Assembly: GCF_900660605.1 (NCBI RefSeq)
Contig: NZ_LR215024.1
Coordinates: 868,001-932,000, forward strand
Reading direction: 5' to 3'
Source: Mycoplasmopsis glycophila
GTDB taxonomy: Bacteria > Bacillota_I > Bacilli_A > Mycoplasmatales > Metamycoplasmataceae
Length of the DNA stretch: 64,000 nucleotides
Each line of letters begins with the position of its first letter. Within the stretch, counting starts at the first letter, position 1. Shown piece by piece: positions 54,973 through 64,000 of the stretch. Made by a program: the position numbers and the translations under genes. A model generated the notes under the pieces. That model made no database searches. It had not been told where the DNA came from and was given only the letters and a program-made list of their open reading frames with translations.

Positions 54973-56763
54973 TTATCTAGTTTCAGTTAAAGGGATTTCT
55001 ATTTTTCTAGTGAATGTATAAATTTTATCCGATTCCTTTACACTAGAACGAGCCCGAATTTCAAAAGTAATCTCTCAAGCTGTTCCACTATCATTAAGTT
55101 CTGATACAAGTATTTTGTTAATATTAATATTTTTGAAGAAAAATCTTTCTTTTTCTGCACTAGCATTCTTTTGAAAAACAAAATCTTCTACAGTTAAATC
55201 ATTAAACGGTTTGTTTTTAGATTCTTCTTTTCTTATTATTTCAAGAGATTTAGGAGCTATATAATCTGTAATAAGTTTTTTAATGTATTCATCATAAAGA
55301 TTATCTCCTTGACTAATTGGTCTTAATTCATTATCAAGAAAAATTTCCAAAACATCATCTGGTACATTATAACCATTATCGATTCCACTAATTGCGTTTG
55401 TTCCAAAAGTTAGTAAAACTCATTTTTCAAATCTTAAAGGGTTCTCATCAAGAACATGATCGGTTGTTAATTCTTCTGATGCTATTTGTGTTTCTAATGC
55501 TCTTACAATTTGATTTTCTTTAATTATTCAAGTATCATTTTGACCAGTTGCTGGATTATTAAAAACGATTTTACTTCCAACATTTTCAGGTGATAATTTT
55601 TCATTAATATAAGTAGCATTATAATTGTGACCAGGGTGTCCTTTATAATAAATATTGTATTCATCCGCATATTTTGACGCTACATAAATTACTCTTTCGA
55701 TATCAGAATCATAACTTGTTCCGATAATTATAATCGATGGTTTATTATTTTTGTTATGATCATCTTTTACTATTTCACGTTCTTTTTCTCAATCAAGACC
55801 AATTATTTTACCTCAATGTGTAAATAATCTTTTATTATTTCTATCTCTAGTACTGAAAATAAAATCTTTAATTTCTTTTGGAGAAACTGTTTTTCCTGTT
55901 TTCTCATCTATTTCTTTTTCAAAGAATGGTTTAATATTTCTAATTTTCTTTGTTGTTAAATTTTGCACTGCATCATATTCTGAAAAATAACTAACTATAT
56001 TAGGATAAAAATTGGTAATTAAATATTGACTCAATTTATCAAAATATTTAGGAGCATCTTCAATAGGTTCTCCAGTTTTAGGATCTAAATAAAGATCATA
56101 AATTGCAGGAACATATTTTTGAGAAACTCATTGACCTGTCCATAAAGAATCTTCTAATCCAACGATAGCAACATTAGGATATTTATGAACCAAATTAGCA
56201 TAACCAATCTCATCTTTAAAGTGGTCTGAATTAACAAAAAGATTAATTTTTTTATCTGGATTACTAGCAATAATTTTTTCAAAATATTCCACAGCTTTTT
56301 CATCTGAAAGAGAATCGAGATCTTTAATTGTAGATTTATTGTATTTTTCTTGTGCTCTCTCGGAATCTAGATTTTCAGGTAATTTTCTAACATTTTTAAG
56401 AAAATCTTCAAAATAGTCTTTATTAAGTGGTTTTTGAAAAAGTAATTTTGAAGTATAAAGAAAATGTACTTCGGATTTTGAAAGCATTGCTAATCTAACC
56501 AAATTAAAGAAAGGCATAATACCATATGTCGAAAAATATAAATTTATGTCTGCTTGATCTTGTAATTCTAAAATATTAGTAGTAGAACTTAATTCTTGAT
56601 CTAAATCATAATTTATTGCGTCGTTTTGGCTATTTTGATTTAATTCATTTTGTTTTTTAACTCTTCTTTTATTTGACAAAACGCCCAAAACAATTGATGG
56701 AACAATTATTATTCCCGAACTTGCAAGTGTGGTTAAAATAATCAATCTATGTATTCTTTTCAT
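54973..56763 (-). CDS. Signal-anchored protein, possibly a GT-B/sialyltransferase-like glycosyltransferase
   Basis: A 596-residue protein with an N-terminal hydrophobic signal or anchor (LIILTTLASSGIIIVPSIVL). Segments such as INLYFSTYGIMPFFNLVRLA, KKINLFVNSDHF and especially YYKGHPGH (Lys374) recall GT-B enzymes of the bacterial sialyltransferase type (GT80), where a KGHP motif binds the nucleotide sugar. That match is from memory and partial. The gene has a TATAAT box 7 nt before its ATG and no ribosome site, so it is probably leaderless. If the anchor is real the bulk would face outward, which is odd for a nucleotide-sugar enzyme. Confidence 0.45.
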
Positions 56764-56821
56764 ATGCTTTATTATATTATTTTTAAAGCACAAAAAGATA
56801 AAAAAGAATTATAATAATTCC
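56764..56821. promoter_or_regulatory. Compact divergent promoter pair for two leaderless genes
   Basis: A 58-bp gap holds TATAAT on the minus strand (56771-56776, 7 nt from the ATG at 56763) and TATAAT on the plus strand (56810-56815, 6 nt from the ATG at 56822). The two promoters must overlap in their upstream regions. Confidence 0.65.
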
Positions 56822-57499
56822 ATGAGACACTTATATAAAATTTTTAATAATAATTTGTATAAAACGAATTTGCGTTTTTTAAATATTATGCAATTATTCG
56901 ATTCTTTAGCATTGTTTTTATGCTTTTTCGGTGTTTTTTATACCTTCTTTTTACATCATATTCAATTAGAAATTGGAACTTTGAATGTCATTAAACAATC
57001 TGGAGCATATTATCAAGTTATAACAACTATTTTTGTACTTGCTTTATTTTTATTTGTAATCAAAGAAATTTTACTGATCACTTTACTTGTGATTAATAAA
57101 TCAAAAAGTCCAGAGAATTTCTATGGTATTTTCTGAAGTTTGATCCTTCCTTTTTGATTTGAAAGTTTATTAAAACAACAACTTATTTCAATTTTTTATG
57201 ACAATGAGGATTTTGCAAAAGCAATGTCAAATAAAGTTGCTAATAACTACTTTATTTTTATCTTTCTTACAGTTGTGTATATTGTTTTAATGGTTATTGA
57301 TGCACAAGTGTTAAAAATGTATTTCTACTATGCATATTACAAATATTACTGAATTCATGCTCTTTATCTTACTTTTATCTTTAGTCTTGTTCTGCTTTCG
57401 ATTCTTCTAAATAGTTTTATTAAGATTAGAAAAATCAAGGAAAAAACAAGAAAAAAAGTGTCTGCTAAATTAATTTTTATGCCTTGAAAACTTGATTAG
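56822..57499 (+). CDS. Polytopic membrane protein of unknown function
   Basis: A 225-residue protein with hydrophobic segments near residues 20-45, 60-90, 102-118, 140-162 and 178-205 and a basic C-terminus. No recognisable family. The start follows a TATAAT box by 6 nt with no ribosome site. Its terminator was split by the IS3-type insertion that begins 15 nt after the stop. Confidence 0.7.
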
Positions 57500-57525
57500 A
57501 AAATTAAAACACCCTAAACTAGGAC

Positions 57526-57553
57526 ACGAAATATGGACACAACCATATTTCGT
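57526..57553 (+). terminator. Terminator hairpin at the left end of the IS3 element
   Basis: ACGAAATATGG/CCATATTTCGT, 11-bp stem, then a T-run. It lies upstream of the transposase and would block read-through from outside, limiting transposase expression. Confidence 0.7.
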
Positions 57554-57577
57554 GTTTTTATATATTTAGGAGGTATT

Positions 57578-58807
57578 ATGAGACAATTAAAGGCACATCA
57601 ATGATTAGAACTATTCGCTAGTTACGAAGATTACAAAAATAATTTGATATCAAAAAATGATTTTGAACTTAAATATTATTCAATCAGAGGTTTTAGTTTT
57701 TTTGATAGAAAATTCAATGAGGCTAAAAAATATTTTGTCTTCAAGTATAACAGATATAATTTAGGAATGATAAATATAGAATCGCAAACAGGTAAATCAT
57801 CTAAAAAAGGTAAAGGGTCAGGTAGACCAAAAAGGCAAAAAATTACTCCTATTGAAATTGTAAAAAAGGAATGAGAAAAAATGCCTAAGGAACAATTGAT
57901 TGAAATTTTAGAAATTTATAAAGACTCTTTTGATAGAAATAATATTGAAGTTGATATTTCTAAAATTAAGAAATCTTCACTTTCTACAAGAAAATTGGGC
58001 CTATGCTTTAATAAATCTAAGTCAACAATTCACAATCTAAAAACTAAAGATCAGCAAACAAGAAAAAAATCTGTAAATACTAAATATGATGAATTAATAA
58101 TTAAGTCATTTAAGAAAAATAAGGGTTTGTTTGGTAGAAAAAGATTGGAAAGTTATATTAGAACAAAATTCCAAATAGATCTAAATTATAGGACTATTGG
58201 TAGAGCGATGAGAAGATTAAACTTATTTTGTTTAATCAGAAGAAAGAAAATAGACAGAGAACAAAAGAACACAAACGTAAAATTTATAGATCTTGTTAAT
58301 CGTGATTATCACGGAGAGACAAACCAAATAATTGCCACTGATGTTACTTATATTTCTGCACCAAAAGATTGCTTAAACAATTTTGTATTTTTATCTGTTG
58401 CGATTGATCACAAAAGCAAATTTGTTGTTAATTATAATCTTTCAAAAAGAAATGATTTAGAACTAGTAATGGAACATATGTCTAAAATCAAAATGGACAA
58501 AAAATGAATAGCTCATTCTGATCATGGTTTCCAATATTCTTCAAAAACTTATGTAGATTTAATTCAGAAAAACAATGGTGTTGTATCAATGGGTAGAGTT
58601 GGAAATTCTTTAGATAATAGAGAAGCAGAATATTTCTTTTCGATTTTAAAATCAGAATGTTTAAAATTAATCGACATTACAAAAATAACTTTTAATGAAT
58701 TAAAATCATTGATTGATGATTTTGTGTTTTGATACAACAACGAAAGAATTCAATCAGTATTAAATTGAAAAACACCTCAAGAGTGTTGAGGTGTTTTAGC
58801 AAATTAA
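57578..58807 (+). CDS. IS3-family transposase, single frame
   Basis: A 409-residue protein. The N-terminal 100 residues hold a helix-turn-helix region, followed by an IS3 orfB-like part: FGRKRLESYIR, then the rve DDE core IIATDVTYIS (first D), WIAHSDHGFQYSS (second D) and NSLDNREAEYFFSILKSE (E). Most IS3 elements make this protein by frameshifting between two ORFs; here both parts share one frame, joined through a TGA-Trp codon at 57872-57874. AGGAGG precedes the ATG by 5 nt. All catalytic residues look intact, so it may be active. Confidence 0.88.
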
Positions 58808-58866
58808 ACTTTTTGTCCACTTTTCGTGTCCCAGTTTACCCTGCAAATAGCAAGGTGTTTTTTAAA

Positions 58867-59796
<930 letters not shown>

Positions 59797-59820
59797 ATTT
59801 TCCTCCAACTGTATAAAATT

Positions 59821-59844
59821 AAAAACTAGAATTATCTAGTTTTT
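59821..59844 (-). terminator. Hairpin at the lgt-trxB junction
   Basis: AAAAACTAGA/TCTAGTTTTT, 10-bp stem, loop ATTA, overlapping the last lgt codons. It could partly terminate between lgt and trxB. Confidence 0.65.
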
Positions 59845-60812
59845 AATTTGTAATATAAATATTTTAAAGAAGAAGTTTCTACGTGTGATAAGTATTCTTC
59901 TTGATTTGCATATTCATAATTGCGATAAATAAATTTAAATTTTGAATCTTCTTTTGTGCAAATTAATTTGTATTTTACTAGTCCAAAGAATTGATAGTAA
60001 ACAAACACTAAAGTACCAATAATAATAAAGATAAGAGCTAAATATTTATAAAAATCATAACTTTCTTGTCTTAATGGTTCCATCGCTTGACGAACAATTC
60101 CGTATCAAACTAGATATAAACCTGAAGTGGCTCCTGGTTTAAATACTCAAAAAAGATTAAATACTCAAACGATTATTAAGTATCCAATTAAGTTTGCAAT
60201 TCCTTCGTAAAGGAAGAGTGGGTATCTATAAGCTCCTTTAAGTCCAAGAAGTTCAGAATAATCGTCACTAATAAACATGTTTGAAGCAAATGATTTTCCA
60301 AAAATAAGTGAAGAAGCACCTGTTCAATCGATTTTTCCATAAACCTCGTGGTTTGAATAGTTTCCTCATCTTCCGGCAACTTGTCCAATTAAGATAGTAG
60401 GAATAATTAAACTAGCTGCTTTTCTCATATCTATGATTGAACGTTTGAAATATAAGTATGTTAAATCAGCAATTATTGTTAAGATGATTCCACCTTGAAT
60501 ACTTAATCCACCTTTTCATATTGCATATCACTCTGATAAATCTCCGCCATAAATAGCTTGTTCGATAATGAAAGCTAATCTTGAACCGATTATTGAGGTT
60601 GGCACAGTGATAATGATAAGTGAAAGTAAAATTTCAATTGGATATTTTTCTCTTTTTCAAAAGAACACAATGCTTAAAATTGAGCAAAGGAAACCTAACA
60701 TAATCGCTAATGAATAAACATTCATTGACCAATTACCAATTTGAAATAATGTGGTCGGCGTTCCTTCTGCAATTGCAAAATCAGGAACATAAGATGGTAA
60801 ATTAAAATTCAT
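59832..60812 (-). CDS. lgt: Prolipoprotein diacylglyceryl transferase
   Basis: A 326-residue polytopic membrane enzyme that attaches diacylglycerol to the lipobox cysteine of lipoproteins, such as those at 1-1777 and 11184-13760. The Lgt signature GRWGNYSNHEVYG and the arginine-containing segment YRYPLFLYEG are present, with about seven hydrophobic segments. Its start overlaps the end of hprK by 11 nt. Confidence 0.92.
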
Positions 60813-61752
60813 CGTCTTCTCCTTCTTGTCTTCTTTTTTCTATTTCATCAAGAACGCTTTTTCCTTCTTTTCAAGCAAGATAAGCACTAACTGCTACTTC
60901 AATTAAAGCGGCTGCTGAACCCCCTTGCTTAATCGGCACCTTGATTTTACGAATATATCTTCCTAAAATTGGATATTTTAAAATCTCAGTTCCCAAACGG
61001 TCTAATTCATTTTGTTTATCTTGTTGAACAAGTTCGACCACAAGATCAATAATTGAAGATTTGGCAACAGATGAAATTCCATAAGTATATTTCACATCAA
61101 TTAACCCAATCCCCCTTACTTCTAGTAAGTTTCGAATCATTTTAGGCGATCTACCAATAAATGAGTTTCCACTATCTTTGATCATAACAGCATCATCAGC
61201 TATTAAAATATGTCCTTTTTGAATTAATTCAAGTGCAGCTTCTGATTTACCAACTCCACTTGCTCCTGTAATTAAAACTCCAGTTCCACCAATTAAGACA
61301 AGTGTTCCATGTACTTGAGTTTCTTCTGCAAAAAAGTCATTTAAGTAAGAACCAATTACAGTTGAAATAACAGAAGAATTAGTTTTGGTTAATGCAACAG
61401 GAACATTGTACTTGTTAGCAACTTCAATAATTCATGAAAGAGCAGGTTTATTTACCCCTTTAGACAAAATAATAATTGGCGGCTTTTGACTAATAACATG
61501 TTCTAATGCATTCACTGTTCTTTCTTTTCCAATTTGAGCAAATCACATTGACTCGCTTGTTCCTCAAGAAATAACATTATAAGAAATACGATCTGTGCGA
61601 ATATGTTCACTTAATTCCAAACCAACTCTTTTAATTGCTGGTTCATGTATGTCGTTATATTCGATATTTGGATTATCAGCATTGACAATATTTAAATCAA
61701 AAAAGTGAATAATTTTTAAAACATTAATTTTATCATGAGTTCTTCTTGACAT
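60802..61752 (-). CDS. hprK: HPr kinase/phosphorylase
   Basis: A 316-residue enzyme that phosphorylates HPr at serine in response to carbon supply. The catalytic His149 (VHGT), Walker A TGASGVGKSE (162-171) and the signature LLEVRGIGLIDV are present. AGGAG is 4 nt before the ATG. A TATAAT box (61793-61798) predicts a leader of about 35 nt. In mycoplasmas HprK acts on HPr without the classical CcpA circuit. Confidence 0.93.
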
Positions 61753-61792
61753 AAATCTCCTAGACTAAATAATTGCTGAAATTATTTATTTA

Positions 61793-61798
61793 ATTATA
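61793..61798 (-). promoter_or_regulatory. -10 box of hprK-lgt-trxB
   Basis: TATAAT on the minus strand about 40 nt before the hprK ATG; the leader can form a small AATAATT/AATTATT hairpin. Confidence 0.5.
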
Positions 61799-61839
61799 TC
61801 TTTTTCTATTTTTTTAAAAAACAGCCTTTAAAAAATAAA

Positions 61840-64000
61840 TTAAAGCACTTTTTTGAGATATTCAGCTGTATAACCTACTCCGAAGTTAACAACTTCTTCA
61901 GGAGTTCCAGCTACAACAACTTTTCCACCATTAGCTCCGCCATCAGGCCCTAAATCAATGATGTAATCAGCAGATTTAATCATATCTAAATTATGTTCGA
62001 TAACTAAAACTGTGTCTCCGTTTTCAACGATATTGTTAATAATTTTAAGTAATTTAGCAATATCATGGATATGTAAACCTGTTGTTGGTTCATCTAACAC
62101 GTAAATTGTTTTTCCAGTAGCTTTCTTTTGTAAGTAGGTAGCTAATTTAATTCTTTGCGCTTCTCCGCCACTTAAAGTAGTTGACATTTGACCTAATTTG
62201 ATATAGTCTAAACCTACATCACTTAAAATTTGTAATTTTTCAAGGATTTTCTTTTTGTTTTCAAAAAATTCAATTGCTTCTTCGATTGTCATATTAAGTA
62301 CATCCGAAATGTCTTTACCATGATATTTAATATCTAAAGTTTCTCTATTGTATCTTTTTCCATCACACTCATCACAAGTTACATAAACATCAGGTAAAAA
62401 GTGCATTTCGATTTTTAAGAAACCATCACCTGAACATTTTTCGCATCTTCCACCAGGAACATTGAAACTAAAACGACTTTTTGTATAACCACGTGTACGA
62501 GCTTCATAAACGTTCGCGAAAATATCACGAATATCATCAAAAACACCAGTATATGTTGCTGGGTTACTTCTTGGAGTACGTCCAATTGGACTTTGAGAAA
62601 CAGGCACAACCTTATCGATGTTTTTTAAGCCTTGGATTGTGTCAAATTTAGCTTTTTTATGATTTAAACCATCAGCTAAACCAAGCATTTGTTGAATCCC
62701 TTTAACTAAAATATCATTAATCAAGGTACTTTTACCACTTCCTGAAACTCCAGTCACAGCAACAAACATTCCAAGCGGGATTTTCACATTAATATTTTTT
62801 AAGTTGTTTTCTTTAGCGCCTTTAATGATAATTGAATTACCATTACCTGAACGACGAATATCTGGCACAGGGATTGCTAATTCACCTGATAAATACTTAC
62901 CTGTAATTGAGTTTGGATTTTTAGCAATATCATCAAGTGTTCCTTGTGCTACAACTTCACCACCATGTGCACCCGCTTTTGGCCCGATATCAACAATGTA
63001 ATCCGCTGCATACATAGTATCTTCGTCGTGCTCAACAACGATTAAAGTGTTACCTAAATCAACCATTTTCTTTAGCGCTTCAATTAATTTAGCATTATCT
63101 TTTTGATGTAAACCAATTGAAGGCTCATCAAGCACATATAATATTCCCGAAAGGTTTGAACCAATTTGAGTTGCTAATCTGATTCTTTGCGCTTCTCCAC
63201 CACTTAAAGTTTCGGCTGTTCTTTCGAGTGATAAATAATCTAAACCAACATTTTGTAAAAATGAAAGTCGATCAATAATTTCTTTAGTAATTAAATTCGA
63301 AATTTGTTTTTCATTATCATCAATTTTATCAACTAAATTTTTGGTAAAAATTAAAGCGTCTGCAATTGATTTTTGGGTAAATTCGAAAATATTAATGTTA
63401 TCAACTCTGATTGAAAGAGCAGTGTCTTTTAATCTCGCTCCCTTACATACTGTACAATCAACAGGATTCATATATTTACCAAGATATTCTCTTCTTTTGT
63501 CACTTGAAGTTTCGAAATAAAGACGCTCTATTTTAGTAACAATCCCTTCAATTTCTTTGTCCATACGATATGTATTATTTTCTGTTTGAACATCATATTC
63601 TATTTTTTCGTTTGAACCGTATTTGATAATATTAAGCTCTTTTTCAGTGAGTTCTTCAATTGGTAAGTTTGGATTAATTTTGTAATGATTCAATAGTGCA
63701 GCAAACCTTTGTCATTCAATGTTTGAAGTATTTACCGTGTTTTCAAAATATTTAATAGCACCTTCATTAATGCTTCTTCATTTTTCAGGAGCAATTAAGT
63801 CAAAATCGGCTTTATATTCTGTTCCAAGACCCTTACAGTGTTCACACATCCCTTGTGGTGAGTTAAATGAGAATAAACGAGTTTCAATTTTTGATAAACT
63901 GTAATCTTTATAAACACAAGCATAAGTTTTTGAAAAACTTCTAACTTCTTCAGTATCTATATTTTCAATTTTTACTAAACCGTTTGTTAAACCTGCTGCA
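61840..64000 (-). CDS. uvrA: Excinuclease ABC subunit UvrA (N-terminus beyond window)
   Basis: At least 720 residues of the DNA-damage sensor of nucleotide excision repair; the first part lies beyond 64000. Visible are a zinc-module sequence FNSPQGMCEHCKGLG, a second CTVCKGARLKDTALS, signature LSGGEAQRIRLATQIGS with Walker B VLDEPSIGLH, then the second ATPase with GVSGSGKSTL, the zinc finger CEKCSGDG...CDECDGKRY and TLSGGEAQRIKLA. The stop is at 61840-61842. Confidence 0.96.

Larger units (their letters stand above)
57515..58838 (+). mobile_element. IS3-family insertion sequence, 1324 bp
   Basis: Imperfect terminal inverted repeats (24 of 28 positions, starting TAAACT.GGACACGAA) flanked by a 3-bp CCC target duplication (57512-57514 and 58839-58841). 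It contains one transposase gene on the plus strand. It resembles mycoplasma IS3-type elements such as IS1138 in layout, though the exact group is not resolvable by eye. Confidence 0.87.
57506..58863. terminator. Bidirectional terminator split by an IS
   Basis: AAAACACC (57506-57513) and GGTGTTTTTT (58854-58863) would form a hairpin if the 57515-58838 element and one CCC copy were removed, giving a loop of about 13 nt. It would have served the converging membrane-protein and trxB genes. Confidence 0.6.

Overview
The window is AT-rich DNA of a Mollicute, most likely a Mycoplasmopsis (hominis-group Mycoplasma). TGA is read as tryptophan in essentially every long gene, so genes look fragmented under the standard code and were joined here across in-frame TGA codons. 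The genes are compact and often overlap. Surface proteins are lipoproteins or carry a C-terminal membrane anchor. Core genes include HPr kinase, Lgt, phosphoketolase, two M17 aminopeptidases and a reduced yloU-fakA-plsX-rnc-smc cluster.

Layout: 1-1777, end of a large lipoprotein gene running off the left edge. 1905-4618, a methyltransferase gene whose promoter was split by an IS1634-type element with a 68-bp target duplication. 4697-14234, a seven-gene minus-strand sugar ABC-transporter operon (two small membrane proteins, an 858-residue binding lipoprotein, a 1021-residue permease with a long cytoplasmic extension, a second permease, an ATPase and a further membrane protein). 14445-21813, recO and the lipid/RNase III/SMC cluster. 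21814-23185, an accessory gap with a decayed Fic-type gene and two tandem units that look like a type I toxin-antitoxin locus. 23186-27579, membrane protein, rluD, ffh, tRNA-Thr, trxA, two 5S rRNA genes and a tiny CXC-rich peptide. 27668-41699, surface and peptide-use genes: a 1747-residue PI-PLC-domain protein, two leucyl aminopeptidases, a helical-repeat surface protein, a Schlafen/AlbA-type regulator, two 12-bp minisatellites and a YigZ protein. 41865-44255, an RNA-modification and ribosome-assembly operon. 44314-53070, a surface-protein remnant, an empty stretch, a 1766-residue lipase-domain surface protein and phosphoketolase. 53412-54754, tuf with a foldable leader. 54973-58838, a divergent leaderless gene pair and an IS3-family element sitting in a terminator. 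58867-64000, trxB, lgt, hprK and a partial uvrA.

How the parts work together: the sugar operon, HprK and phosphoketolase fit a fermentative metabolism. The secreted phospholipase-like and lipase-like proteins with the FakA/PlsX pair fit scavenging of host lipids. TrxA/TrxB are the thiol-redox pair, and Lgt matures the lipoproteins. Nine genes have a TATAAT-like box only 6-10 nt before the ATG and appear leaderless, while others have good GGAGG-type ribosome sites.

The most interesting element is the 22257-23092 array. Two units of about 354 bp encode an identical 22-residue hydrophobic peptide. Each has a conserved sense promoter, a bidirectional terminator and a convergent promoter predicted to make an RNA of about 65 nt. 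Short direct repeats lie in the toxin leader and in the convergent RNA, and their changes between units preserve pairing. This is the architecture of Fst/par type I systems; function here is inferred.
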